From positions 930,001 to 994,000 of the forward strand of contig CAWIUT010000001.1 in the NCBI GenBank assembly GCA_963839365.1: a DNA stretch of 64,000 bases, in the 5' to 3' direction. The notes beneath the pieces are model-generated. The model was not told the DNA's origin. It saw nothing but the letters and a program-made list of their open reading frames with translations, and did no database searches. The position numbers were made by a program, and so were the translations under genes. Every line of letters starts with the position of its first letter. Within the stretch, counting starts at the first letter, position 1. This stretch comes from DASSKA01 sp963839365 (GTDB taxonomy: Bacteria > Actinomycetota > Actinomycetes > Propionibacteriales > Nocardioidaceae). Below, piece by piece: positions 7,799 to 16,672 of this stretch.

Positions 7799-9882
7799 CG
7801 CGGGGTGTCGTCACCCCTCGCGTCGCCCGGGACGTCACCCGGCAGGTCCTGCTGCAGCGCCCCGGAGCCCCGCGGGGCGGCGTCCCGGCTGTTCCCGGGG
7901 CCGTGCATGTCACCGCCGCTGCCGGGTGGGGTGACCACGACGACGCCCTCGGCCTCGTCGTGCGGGCCGGAGCCGTTGGCGGCCGCCTGGCGGACCTCCA
8001 CCGGCGGGATCGCCGAGGGCACCCGCTTCGGCGACCCGGTCCACGCCGGCCGGACCGGCCGCCTGCGCAGCGGCTTGAAGATCTCGGCGAGCTCGTCCTT
8101 CTGGAGGGTCTCCTTCTCCAGCACCGCGAGCACCAGCGCGTCGAGCACGTCCCGGTTCTCCACGAGGATGTCGAAGGCCTCCTGGTGCGCCGTGCTCAGC
8201 AGCCGCTTGGTCTCCTCGTCGACGATCGCCGCGACGTCCTCGGAGTAGTTGCGGGCGTGCCCGAGGTCACGGCCCAGGAACGGCTCGGAGTTGTTGTCGC
8301 CCAGCTTGATCGCGCCGAGCCGCTCGGTCATGCCGAACTGGGTGACCATCGCCCGGGCCAGCGACGTGGCCTTGTCGATGTCGTTGCCCGCGCCGGTGGT
8401 CGGGTCGTGGAAGACCATCTCCTCCGCGGCCCGCCCGCCGAGCATGTAGGCGAGCTTGTCCAGCATCTCCGAGCGGGTCTGGGAGTACTTGTCCTCGTCG
8501 GGCAGCACCATCGTGTAGCCCAGCGCCCGGCCGCGCGGCAGGATCGTGAGCTTGTGCACCGGGTCGGTGCCCGGCAGCGCCGCCGCCACCAGGGCGTGCC
8601 CGCCCTCGTGGTAGGCGGTGATCAGCTTCTCCTTCTCGCTCATCAGCCGGGTCCGCTTCTGCGGGCCGGCGATGACCCGGTCGATGGCCTCGTCGAGGGC
8701 GAGGTCGTCGATCAGCTTCTTGTTCTGCCGGGCGGTCAGCAGCGCCGCCTCGTTGAGCACGTTGGCCAGGTCGGCGCCGGTGAACCCGGGGGTACGACGC
8801 GCGACCGACATCAGGTCCACCCCCTCGGCAACGGGCTTGCCGCGGGCGTGCACCTTCAGGATCTGGTGCCGGCCGGCCAGGTCCGGCGCCTCCACGCTGA
8901 TCTGCCGGTCGAACCGGCCCGGGCGCAGCAGCGCCGGGTCCAAGATGTCGGGGCGGTTGGTGGCCGCGATCAGGATCACCCCGCCGCGCACGTCGAAGCC
9001 GTCCATCTCGACCAGCAGCTGGTTCAGGGTCTGCTCGCGCTCGTCGTGGCCGCCCCCCATGCCGGCGCCGCGGTGCCGGCCCACGGCGTCGATCTCGTCG
9101 ATGAACACGATCGCGGGGGCGTTCTCCTTGGCCTGCTCGAACAGGTCGCGGACCCGGGAGGCGCCGACGCCGACGAACATCTCCACGAAGTCCGACCCGG
9201 AGATGGAGTAGAACGGCACGCCGGCCTCGCCGGCGACCGCGCGGGCCAGCAGGGTCTTACCGGTGCCGGGCTGGCCGTAGAGCAGCACGCCCTTGGGGAT
9301 CTTCGCACCGACCGCCTGGAACTTCGCCGGCTCCTGGAGGAACTCCTTGATCTCGCCGAGCTCCTCGATGGCCTCCTCGCAGCCGGCCACGTCGGAGAAG
9401 GTGGTCTTCGGCATGTCCTTGCTGATCAGCTTCGCCTTGGACTTGGCGAACTGCATCACCCGGCCGCCGCCGCCTTGCACCTGGTTCATCAAGAACAGGA
9501 ACAGCAAGATGATCAGCACGAACGGCAGCAGGGTCGCCAGGATCGAGCCGATCAGGCTGGGCTGCGGGTTCTGGTCGTTGTACTGCTGGAGCTTGCCGGC
9601 GTCGACCTGGTTCTGGGCCAGCTTGAGCAGGCTCTGCTGCTGGCCGGAGACCCAGTTGGCGGTGACCTTCTTGCCGTTGGTGAGGGTGGCCTTCATCTGC
9701 TGGTCGCCGTCGACGAACTGGATCGTCTTGACCGACCCGCCCTTGAGGTGGGCAACCATGGCCGAGGTGTTGATCTGCTGGTAGCCGCCGTTGGGAGACA
9801 GGTACTGCAGAGCGAGCAGCACGCCGATCACGGCGACTACGATCCACAGCCAGGGACCTCGGAAAATGCGCTTCACGTCCAT
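7795..9882 (-). CDS. ftsH: ATP-dependent zinc metalloprotease FtsH
   Basis: A 695-residue membrane-anchored AAA+ protease that degrades unassembled membrane proteins and regulators. Two transmembrane segments (about residues 10-28 and 112-135) bracket an extracytoplasmic domain. The AAA domain has Walker A GQPGTGKT near residue 208, Walker B IVFIDEIDAVGRHR and the second region of homology RPGRFDRQ. The peptidase has the zinc motif HEGGH near residue 430 and a third ligand Asp in DKATSLARAM. The C-terminal 80 residues are a low-complexity basic and Gly/Pro tail usual in actinobacteria. The 239 bases upstream (9883-10121) hold a possible operator-like inverted repeat TTGTC-N10-GACAA at 9997-10016. 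Confidence 0.97.
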   Translation of the reverse strand: MDVKRIFRGPWLWIVVAVIGVLLALQYLSPNGGYQQINTSAMVAHLKGGSVKTIQFVDGDQQMKATLTNGKKVTANWVSGQQQSLLKLAQNQVDAGKLQQYNDQNPQPSLIGSILATLLPFVLIILLFLFLMNQVQGGGGRVMQFAKSKAKLISKDMPKTTFSDVAGCEEAIEELGEIKEFLQEPAKFQAVGAKIPKGVLLYGQPGTGKTLLARAVAGEAGVPFYSISGSDFVEMFVGVGASRVRDLFEQAKENAPAIVFIDEIDAVGRHRGAGMGGGHDEREQTLNQLLVEMDGFDVRGGVILIAATNRPDILDPALLRPGRFDRQISVEAPDLAGRHQILKVHARGKPVAEGVDLMSVARRTPGFTGADLANVLNEAALLTARQNKKLIDDLALDEAIDRVIAGPQKRTRLMSEKEKLITAYHEGGHALVAAALPGTDPVHKLTILPRGRALGYTMVLPDEDKYSQTRSEMLDKLAYMLGGRAAEEMVFHDPTTGAGNDIDKATSLARAMVTQFGMTERLGAIKLGDNNSEPFLGRDLGHARNYSEDVAAIVDEETKRLLSTAHQEAFDILVENRDVLDALVLAVLEKETLQKDELAEIFKPLRRRPVRPAWTGSPKRVPSAIPPVEVRQAAANGSGPHDEAEGVVVVTPPGSGGDMHGPGNSRDAAPRGSGALQQDLPGDVPGDARGDDTPR

Positions 9883-10121
9883 GTGCCGGGGGTTTCTACC
9901 CCGCCCTCCTGCCAGTCAGTACTGCTTCAGACATACCGACGCTACACGGGGGCTCCAATGCGCCCGTCCCCGATCGGATAGCTCTCGGTCACTTCATTGT
10001 CCCGCTAAAGAGACAACGGCTCCAATCGGCGCAGGATTCCCGCCCCGGACCGGTCTTAACCCTGCCGGGCAGACCACGGCGCCCGGCCGGGCTGCCGGGA
10101 GGTCCGGGCCGCACCGCCGGC

Positions 10122-10673
10122 TCAGGAGTAGACGTGCGGCGCGAGGGTGCCGACCGAGCGCAGGTTCCGGTACCGCTCGTTGAAGTCGAGCCCGTAGCCG
10201 ACCACGAACTCGTCCGGGATGTCGTACCCGACGTACTTCACACCCACGCTCATCTGCTGCGCCTCCGGCTTGCGCAGCAGGGTGCAGATCTCCACCGACG
10301 CCGGCCCCCGCGAGCTCAGGTTGGACACCAGCCAGGACAGGGTCAGGCCGGTGTCGATGATGTCCTCCACCACCAGCACGTGCCGGCCGTTGATGTCGGT
10401 GTCCAGGTCCTTGAGGATGCGGACCACCCCGGAGGACTTGGTGCCCGCGCCGTACGACGAGATGGCCATCCAGTCCATCTCCACGTGCCGGTTGAAGGAC
10501 CGGGCCAGGTCGGCCATCACCATGACCGCGCCCTTGAGCACCCCGACGAGCAGCAGCTCGCGCCCCGCGTAGTCCTCCTCGATGACCGACGCGAGCTCGG
10601 CCAGCCGGTGGGTGATCTCCTCCTCGGTGTAGAGCACCTTCACCAGGTCGCCGGCCACATCGGATTCGTCCAT
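10122..10673 (-). CDS. hpt: Hypoxanthine phosphoribosyltransferase
   Basis: The 183-residue purine-salvage enzyme converts hypoxanthine (and usually guanine) with PRPP to IMP or GMP. The PRPP loop VLVVEDIIDTGLTLSWL, the flexible-loop sequence ISSYGAGTKSSG and the base-binding KYVGYDIPDEFVVGYGLDF are all present. The ATG at 10673 is the best start, giving MDESDVAGDLVKVLYTEEEI. In many actinobacteria hpt directly follows tilS; here a DUF559 gene with flanking repeats separates them. Confidence 0.96.
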   Translation of the reverse strand: MDESDVAGDLVKVLYTEEEITHRLAELASVIEEDYAGRELLLVGVLKGAVMVMADLARSFNRHVEMDWMAISSYGAGTKSSGVVRILKDLDTDINGRHVLVVEDIIDTGLTLSWLVSNLSSRGPASVEICTLLRKPEAQQMSVGVKYVGYDIPDEFVVGYGLDFNERYRNLRSVGTLAPHVYS

Positions 10674-10751
10674 GGGCGCCAGCCTGCCACAGGGTTCCCC
10701 ACCGGCTGCGCCTCGGGGCTCGGCTCCTGAGACCGCCCGGACCGGGTGGCA

Positions 10752-10814
10752 CGAAACTGGTCACAAACGACACCGTTTCGCGTCACGCAGCTGTCGTTCG
10801 TGACCTGGTTCCGG
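10752..10814 (+). repeat. Left 63-bp inverted repeat flanking the DUF559 gene
   Basis: This segment matches the reverse complement of 12020-12082 at about 51 of 63 positions by eye. It is itself palindromic: 14-base arms GGTCACAAACGACA (10759-10772) and TGTCGTTCGTGACC (10792-10805) separated by 19 bases. See the right copy and the copy near 20.45 kb. Confidence 0.8.
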
Positions 10815-10957
10815 GCCCGGCTCTGGAGGGGCCGCCCCATGCGCGCCGCTGCCGCCGGGCGGGCCGGATCTCACCCACAACCCGGATCCGTCTCAACCGG
10901 TCCCCAGCTGGTGCGACGGTCCGCCACCGGCCGCTCGACCTCGGCCAGCATGGCCGG

Positions 10958-12001
10958 ATGCTCGAGCCTCACCCTTCGCCCCGTGTGGTGCAGCCGGCCG
11001 CCGCTGCACCGGCGGTTGCGCCCGCGACACCCGCCCCTGATGGGCCGGCGCTCGTGCCTTGCCTGGGTCGGGTGCGCGGAGTCGGCTGGACCCTGGTCAG
11101 CCACGGGCTGCACCGACCGGCGCACGAGCTGGCCGGCCTGCACGAGGACCTGCTCGCCTGGCGGCTCGTCCTCCCACCGGCGGGAGCCTTCACCCACCTC
11201 ACCGCCGCGCAGGAGCACGGCTGGTGGCTGCCGCCCCTGCCGGCCGGCCTTCCGGTGTTCGCCAGCGTCTCCCAGGACGACCCGAGACCGCGACGGCGCG
11301 GCCTGCACGTGTCCCGGCTCGCGACGATGCCGCCGAGACGGCTGGTCCACGGCGTCCCGGTCTCGTCTCCGGCCGAGACCCTGCTGGCCTGTGCTGTGCA
11401 CCTCGAACTGCTGGACCTGGTCGCCCTGAGCGACGCGGCGCTCCACCTGGGTTCCTGCACCCTGCCGGAGCTCCGGACCGTCGCGGCCCTCCACCGGCGC
11501 GGGGCGCCGAAGCTGCGGCGGGCACTGCCCTACGTCGACGGACGGTCCCAGTCCATCTGGGAGACGCTGCTGCGGATGCTGCACGTCGTCTGCAGGGTTC
11601 CGGTCGAGCCGCAGGCCGTCATCACCGCCGACGATGGGGCGTTCGTGGCGCAGGGCGACCTGCTGATCGTGGGGACCCGGACGCTGCACGAGTACGACGG
11701 AGGCGACCACCTTCCCCGGCGTCAGCAACGCAAGGACCTCAAGCGCAACCGCCGGCTGGACCACGTGGAGTTCATCCGGCACGGCTACACCGCACAGGAC
11801 GTGCTCACCCAGGCGATCGGGATCCTGCGCGACGCCGATGCCGCCCTGGGCCGTCCGCACCGGCCGGAGCGGATCCGGAAGTGGCACGCCTTGATCGCGG
11901 ACTCGCTGTTCACCGCCAGCGGCACCCAGCGGTTCCGGCGGCGGCTCGGGCTGGCGGATCCCGAAGGGCCGCAGCAGGGCCGGCCGGACCGGGCGGGCTG
12001 A
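10958..12001 (+). CDS. AbiEi-like/DUF559 (Vsr-type endonuclease fold) protein
   Basis: A 347-residue protein on the opposite strand to its tilS and hpt neighbours. The middle (residues about 75-165: FTHLTAAQEHGWWLP, VFASVSQDD, HVSRLATMPPRRLVHGVPVSSPAETLLACA) resembles the AbiEi-type antitoxin and transcription-regulator domain. The C-terminal domain (about 195-290) has the DUF559 PD-(D/E)XK pattern: SIWETLLRML, then GDLLIVGTRTLHEYDGGDH and RRQQRKDLKRNRRL, with candidate catalytic E, D and E-x-D residues. No RBS is obvious at the ATG. DUF559 relatives are linked to Vsr-type nucleases. Any DNA-cutting activity or mobility is inference, supported by the 63-bp inverted repeats on both sides. Confidence 0.75.
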   Translation: MLEPHPSPRVVQPAAAAPAVAPATPAPDGPALVPCLGRVRGVGWTLVSHGLHRPAHELAGLHEDLLAWRLVLPPAGAFTHLTAAQEHGWWLPPLPAGLPVFASVSQDDPRPRRRGLHVSRLATMPPRRLVHGVPVSSPAETLLACAVHLELLDLVALSDAALHLGSCTLPELRTVAALHRRGAPKLRRALPYVDGRSQSIWETLLRMLHVVCRVPVEPQAVITADDGAFVAQGDLLIVGTRTLHEYDGGDHLPRRQQRKDLKRNRRLDHVEFIRHGYTAQDVLTQAIGILRDADAALGRPHRPERIRKWHALIADSLFTASGTQRFRRRLGLADPEGPQQGRPDRAG

Positions 12002-12019
12002 CGTCTGATGCGGCTCGAC

Positions 12020-12082
12020 CCGGAAACAGGTCACGAACGACAGGTTTCGACCGCGGATCGGTGTCGTTCGTGACCAGTTACG
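12020..12082 (-). repeat. Right 63-bp inverted repeat flanking the DUF559 gene
   Basis: Inverted counterpart of 10752-10814. Arms GGTCACGAACGACA (12029-12042) and TGTCGTTCGTGACC (12062-12075) again enclose exactly 19 bases. It begins 19 bases after the DUF559 stop and ends 16 bases before the tilS stop on the other strand, so it could also act as a bidirectional terminator. Confidence 0.8.
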
Positions 12083-12097
12083 CGACCGACCGACCCG

Positions 12098-13144
12098 CTA
12101 CGGACGGGAGAACCGGAGCACCGGCCCGGAACGCACGGCGTGCACCGGTCCGGGCAGCTCGATGCGCCGCTGACCGGTGTAGGCACCGACCAGCTCGTCG
12201 ACGGCCAGCACGTGCACCCGGAACAGCTCCCCGGGCGGGCAGCCGGCCTCCACCGCGGCCAGCCGGAGCACGCGCAGCCGGACCGCCGCGTCGAGCTCCC
12301 CCAGCGCCTCGACCTCGAGGGCCACGCGCGGAGCGGCGTTCGCGGGCCCGGAGCCGACGGGAGCGGCCTCGTCGTCAGCGGCGCCGGCCGGGCCGGGCTC
12401 CAGACGCCGGTGGGCGGCGAACCAGTCCGCGGCGATCCGGTCCAGCGCGTCGGTGTCGGCGCGAACCATCTCGGCGGTGCGGGCCAGGGCCGCGGCGACC
12501 CCGGGCCCGAGCTCCTGCTCCAGGACCGGCAGCACCCGGTGCCGGATCCGGGACCGGGTGAACCGCGGGTCCGTGTTGTGCGGGTCGCTCCAGAACTCGA
12601 TGCCCTCGGCGCGGCAGGCCTCCTCGGTCTGCTCCCGGGTCAGCTCCAGCAGCGGCCGGTGGAAGAGGCCGCGCACCGGCGGCATACCGGCCAGCGACCG
12701 GCCGCCCGAGCCGCGGGTCAGCCCGAGCAGCACGCTCTCCGCCTGGTCGTCGCGGGTGTGGCCGAGCAGCACGAGGTCCGCTCCGTGCTCCGCGGCAGCG
12801 GCCTGCAGCGCGTCGTACCTCGCCACCCGCGCCGCGGCCTCGACACCCAGCCCGGCCGGGTCGACCCGCACCCGCACCGCCCGGGCCTCTTCGGCGCCGA
12901 GCCGGCGCATCTGCCCGACCACGGCGGTAGCCCGTCCGGCGGAGCCGGGTTGCAGGCCGTGGTCGATGGTCAGCCCGACCACCCGCAGCGCGTTCCTGCG
13001 CGCCTCGAACCCGGTGGCCGCCAGCAGCGCGAGCGAGTCGGCGCCGCCGGAGCAGGCGACCAGCACGGTGCTGCCGGGCTCGCAGCCGGCGAGAGTACGT
13101 CGCACGGCCAGCCGGACCGCGGCGACGGCGGGAGCCGGACCCAC
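12098..13144 (-). CDS. tilS: tRNA(Ile)-lysidine synthase
   Basis: TilS uses ATP and lysine to convert C34 of the CAU-anticodon tRNA-Ile to lysidine, which changes decoding from AUG to AUA. The P-loop-like ATP motif is VACSGGADSLALLAA near residue 30, followed by VVGLTIDHGLQPGSA, GLGVEAAARVARYDAL, LGHTRDDQAE and TRSRIRHRVLPVLEQ. From the GTG at 13144 the protein has 348 residues. The GTG lies 11 bases after the stop of the metalloprotease gene. The C-terminal domain is short, as in other actinobacterial TilS proteins. Confidence 0.93.
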   Translation of the reverse strand: MGPAPAVAAVRLAVRRTLAGCEPGSTVLVACSGGADSLALLAATGFEARRNALRVVGLTIDHGLQPGSAGRATAVVGQMRRLGAEEARAVRVRVDPAGLGVEAAARVARYDALQAAAAEHGADLVLLGHTRDDQAESVLLGLTRGSGGRSLAGMPPVRGLFHRPLLELTREQTEEACRAEGIEFWSDPHNTDPRFTRSRIRHRVLPVLEQELGPGVAAALARTAEMVRADTDALDRIAADWFAAHRRLEPGPAGAADDEAAPVGSGPANAAPRVALEVEALGELDAAVRLRVLRLAAVEAGCPPGELFRVHVLAVDELVGAYTGQRRIELPGPVHAVRSGPVLRFSRP

Positions 13145-13155
13145 GTCCGAACGCC

Positions 13156-14307
13156 CTAGCCGTGCACGCGGCGGACCCAGCTCTCCGGGTCGGCGATCTC
13201 GTCCTTGGAGGGCAGCGCGTCGGGCTCCACCCAGACCTTGTTCAGCCCGGGCATGCCCACCTGGTCGATGACGCCGCGGACGAACGCGGCCCCGTTGCGG
13301 TACTGCGCCATCTTCGCGTCCAGGCCGAGCAGCCTGCGCAGCACCCGGTCCAGCGGCCCGGCGCCCTTGCGCCGGTGGTTGAACTTGCGGCGGATGTCGG
13401 CCACCGACGGGATCACCTCGGGACCCACCCCGTCCATCACCACGTCGGCGTGCCCCTCGAGCAGGGACATCACGGCGGTGAGCCGGTCCACCACCACCCG
13501 CTGCTCGGGGGTGCTGACCAGGTCCAGCAGGCTCACGTCGTCCTCGCCACGCACCACCTCGGTGATCCGGCGAGCCCCCTCGCCCAGCATGCCGGCGACC
13601 TTGGCGGGGTCGAGCTCGACGGTGGAGACCAGGTTGGCGATCTCGGCCTGGATGTGCTCGCGCATCCACGGCACCGCGGTGAACTGCACCCGGTGGGTCT
13701 CCTCGTGCAGGCACACCCAGAGCCGGAAGTCGGTCGGGTCCACGGAGAGCTGCCGCTCCACGTGCACGATGTTGGGCGCCACCAGCAGCAGCCGTCCCGC
13801 GGCCGGCCGGGGGGCCGCGTGCGCGCCGGCGAGCTCCGCCGTACCCCCGGCCGCGGCACCGTCGGGCGCCGGACCGGCAGCGGTGGGCCCTGCCGGCAGC
13901 GCGGCGGCGCTGTAGAACGGGTCGAACTGGCCGAGCACCTTCGAGGACAAGAACCCGAGCAGCCCGCCGAGCTCGAGGCCGGTCACCCGGGAGCCGACCG
14001 CCTGCACCATCGGCGAGGGCGGACCCTTGCGCGCCTGGAGCTTGTCGACCAGCGGGGCGATCACGGTGGCGAACCCGTCCACGTTGGCCTGGATCCAGCC
14101 GGTGCGGTCGACGACCAGCAGCGGGGCGCTGCGCTCCCCGGCGACCAGGCCGGTGTAGTCGCGGACCAGCGCGGTGGACCGTTCGGCGTCGGCGCGCAGC
14201 TCGGCCACCACGGCCCCCGCCTCCGCGCGGGAGATCGCGGGGCCGGACCCGGCCACCGTGGACGCCGCGCTGACGGCGAGGTCCCAGTCGACCATCGAGG
14301 AAGGCAT
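13156..14307 (-). CDS. Zinc-dependent metalloprotease of the DUF2342 family
   Basis: A 383-residue protein with a single zinc-protease motif HEETH (in LWVCLHEETHRVQFTAVPWMREH) near residue 205, matching the actinobacterial DUF2342 / 'F420 biosynthesis-associated' family. Other family segments are DRTGWIQANVDGF, GLLGFLSSKVLGQFDPF and VVMDGVGPEVIPSV near the end. An Ala/Pro/Gly-rich linker (about residues 130-165) is expanded relative to usual. It lies between the dacB-type gene and tilS, with spacings of 9 and 11 bases, an order common in actinobacteria. Substrate unknown. Confidence 0.88.
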   Translation of the reverse strand: MPSSMVDWDLAVSAASTVAGSGPAISRAEAGAVVAELRADAERSTALVRDYTGLVAGERSAPLLVVDRTGWIQANVDGFATVIAPLVDKLQARKGPPSPMVQAVGSRVTGLELGGLLGFLSSKVLGQFDPFYSAAALPAGPTAAGPAPDGAAAGGTAELAGAHAAPRPAAGRLLLVAPNIVHVERQLSVDPTDFRLWVCLHEETHRVQFTAVPWMREHIQAEIANLVSTVELDPAKVAGMLGEGARRITEVVRGEDDVSLLDLVSTPEQRVVVDRLTAVMSLLEGHADVVMDGVGPEVIPSVADIRRKFNHRRKGAGPLDRVLRRLLGLDAKMAQYRNGAAFVRGVIDQVGMPGLNKVWVEPDALPSKDEIADPESWVRRVHG

Positions 14308-14316
14308 ACCTTGACC

Positions 14317-15999
14317 TTACGGGGTGGAGGAAGCCGTCGCGGTGCTCGACGAGCACGCGCACGAGGCCAGCGCCGCGCCGATCTGGTCCAGCCGGTCGCG
14401 GACCCACATGGTGTCGTTCGGCTTGTACCGGTTCGCGATCGCCACGAAGTCGAGCACCGCGCCGTCACGGGTGGTGACCACGCCGGCCAGGCCGCTGACG
14501 CCGGTCAGCGTGCCGGTCTTGGCGCGGACCACGCCGAGCCCGGCGCGCGGCGCGTCCTGGAACCGGTACGCCAAGGTCCCGGTGAAGCCGGCCACCGGCA
14601 GACTGGTGATCAGTGGCCGGAGCTGCCCGTGTCCGGGCTGCGCGTCGGCGTCGAGCACCGCCAGCAGGCTGGCCGGGGTGACCCGGTCCTGCCGGGACAG
14701 TCCGCTGCCGTCGTAGGTGGTGTCGGCGCTGGTGTCGATCCCGAGCCCGGACAACACGTGCCGCACCGCGCGGGCCCCGCCGGCGAACGTGGCCGGCATC
14801 CCCTCGGCGATCGCGACCTGTCGCGCCAGCACCTCCGCGCCCTCGTTGTCGCTGACCTCGAGGATGTGCTCCACGATCTGCGCCAGCGGCGCGCTCTGCA
14901 CGCTGCCCAGCGTGTCCGGCTTCGCCGGCGCGGTCCCGGCGCGGGGGTGGCCGAGCACCTTGATCCCGTGCTGCGCGAGGTCGGTTGCGAACAGCCGGGC
15001 CGCGAACGAGGCGGGGTGCGCGCTGCGCGGGGCCTGCTCGGCCGTCCCCTGGGTCCGGCCCTCGTTCACCCACAATGCGGAGATCGGGCTGACCACGTTG
15101 TCGCGGATGTAGCTCTTCGGCCAGTGCCGGTTCACCGCCGGGCCGGTGAACAGCGACGCGTCGTACCGCAGCCGCACCGTGGTGCGGCCGATGTCCTTCA
15201 GGGACCGGGCGGCCGCGGCGGCCAGGGTCTGCAGGTCGGCGCGGGCCGGGTAGGCGGTGCTCGGCTGGGAGGCCGGGCCGGGTTCCAGCAGCGGGTCGCC
15301 GCCGCCCACCAGCACGATGTCACGCGGACCGGCGCCGGTGACCACCTTGGTGGTGAACCGGTGCTGCGGGCCCAGCGCCTCCAGCGCGGCCGTGGTGGTC
15401 AGCAGCTTCATCGTCGAGGCGGGGATCACCCGGTGGGCGCCGAAACCGAACACCGGCGTGCCGTCGCTGAGCTGGTTCACGTCGACGGCGACCCGTTTCC
15501 CGAGCCGTGTGGCGTGCACCAGCCGGGCCAGCGCCCGTCGTACCGCCGCGGGGTTGACCTGCTCGGGCGGGGTGCGCGCGGCCACCTCGGTCACGCGCGC
15601 GCTCGCGGGCAGGGTCAGCCCCGCCGGCGGCGGCACCCTGGCCGGCTCGCTGATCGGCGACGGGCCGGCCAGCCCGAGCCGCGGGCCGAGGTCGAAGAAG
15701 TACGACGCGGTGGCCAGCGCGAGCACGAACAGGACCAGGCCGGTCGTGCTGGTGCGCAGCAGCCGCCCCGGGCGCCTCCGGCGGGCGACCGGCAGCTTGC
15801 CGGGCTCCCTGGCGGAGGCCCTGGCCGGCTCCCGGGCGGGGGCCGCGTCGGGAGGTTCGGGCGGGTCCTCGCGAGGTTCGGGCGGGCCCTCGGAACCCTC
15901 GGTGCGGTCCTCGGGGCGCTCGTCAGGGGACTCCTCGGTACTCCCGTCCGGGCGACCGTCCGGGGGCTCGTCGACGTGGCCTGCGTCACCTCCAGCCAC
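14317..15999 (-). CDS. dacB: D-alanyl-D-alanine carboxypeptidase/endopeptidase (PBP4 type)
   Basis: A class C penicillin-binding protein that trims peptidoglycan cross-links outside the membrane. The active-site triads are visible: SxxK as STMK (IPASTMKLLTT), SxN as SDN (EVSDNEGAEVLAR) and KTG (AKTGTLTGVSGLAG). An unusual N-terminus of about 100 residues, acidic and Pro/Glu-rich then basic, precedes one transmembrane segment (TTGLVLFVLALATASYFF), so the first 110 residues are cytoplasmic. The GTG at 15999 has RBS GGAAGGGG 8 bases upstream. It is divergent from ppa and heads the leftward run dacB-metalloprotease-tilS. Confidence 0.9.
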   Translation of the reverse strand: MAGGDAGHVDEPPDGRPDGSTEESPDERPEDRTEGSEGPPEPREDPPEPPDAAPAREPARASAREPGKLPVARRRRPGRLLRTSTTGLVLFVLALATASYFFDLGPRLGLAGPSPISEPARVPPPAGLTLPASARVTEVAARTPPEQVNPAAVRRALARLVHATRLGKRVAVDVNQLSDGTPVFGFGAHRVIPASTMKLLTTTAALEALGPQHRFTTKVVTGAGPRDIVLVGGGDPLLEPGPASQPSTAYPARADLQTLAAAAARSLKDIGRTTVRLRYDASLFTGPAVNRHWPKSYIRDNVVSPISALWVNEGRTQGTAEQAPRSAHPASFAARLFATDLAQHGIKVLGHPRAGTAPAKPDTLGSVQSAPLAQIVEHILEVSDNEGAEVLARQVAIAEGMPATFAGGARAVRHVLSGLGIDTSADTTYDGSGLSRQDRVTPASLLAVLDADAQPGHGQLRPLITSLPVAGFTGTLAYRFQDAPRAGLGVVRAKTGTLTGVSGLAGVVTTRDGAVLDFVAIANRYKPNDTMWVRDRLDQIGAALASCACSSSTATASSTP

Positions 16000-16096
16000 C
16001 TGGCACCCCTTCCGACTGCGTGTTCTCGACCGTTGTGCGCGACACTAACTCAAGCGGCAGGGGCCACTGACACCGAGAAAGGCAGGCGCGAGGTAC

Positions 16097-16588
16097 ATGG
16101 AGTTCGACGTCCTGGTCGAGATCCCGAAGGGGGAGCGGAACAAGTACGAGGTGGACCACGCCACCGGGCGGCTCCGTCTGGACCGGACGCTGTTCACCTC
16201 CACCCAGTACCCGGCCGACTACGGCTACATCGAGGAGACCCTCGGTCTCGACGGCGACCCGCTCGACGCCCTGGTGCTCCTGCAGGAGCCCACCTTCCCG
16301 GGCTGCCTGATCGCCTGCCGCGCGATCGGCATGTTCCGGATGACCGACGAGGCCGGCGGCGACGACAAGGTGCTCTGCGTGCCGACGCACGACCCGCGGC
16401 TGGAGCACCTGCGTGACATCGCCCACGTCGCCAAGTTCGACCGGCTGGAGATCCAGCACTTCTTCGAGGTCTACAAGGACCTCGAGCCCGGCAAGTCCGT
16501 CGAGGGCGCGGAGTGGGTCGGCCGGGCCGAGGCGGAGGCCGAGGTCGAGGCCTCGCGCAAGCGGTTCCAGGAGCACGGCGGCTACTGA
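16097..16588 (+). CDS. ppa: Inorganic pyrophosphatase
   Basis: A 163-residue family I soluble pyrophosphatase that hydrolyses PPi to drive biosynthesis. The conserved core reads EIPKGERNKYEVD, LFTSTQYPADYGYIEETLGLDGDPLDALVLL (with the catalytic Asp cluster) and VLCVPTHDPRL. RBS GAGG precedes the ATG by 5 bases. Its promoter must lie in the 97-base divergent interval shared with dacB. Confidence 0.97.
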   Translation: MEFDVLVEIPKGERNKYEVDHATGRLRLDRTLFTSTQYPADYGYIEETLGLDGDPLDALVLLQEPTFPGCLIACRAIGMFRMTDEAGGDDKVLCVPTHDPRLEHLRDIAHVAKFDRLEIQHFFEVYKDLEPGKSVEGAEWVGRAEAEAEVEASRKRFQEHGGY

Positions 16589-16672
16589 CGGCTACTGACG
16601 GGCCACACCGCGCCGTCGCCACTCGGCCGGTCGTCACTCCGTCCCCCTTGCGGGCCGAGGGTGCGCGCGGGA

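Noticed and set aside
13162..16416. Very long open frame (over 1000 codons) on the plus strand
   Set aside because: It is antisense to the metalloprotease and dacB genes, whose catalytic motifs are clear, and reads as low-complexity Arg/Gly/His sequence; a by-product of high GC.
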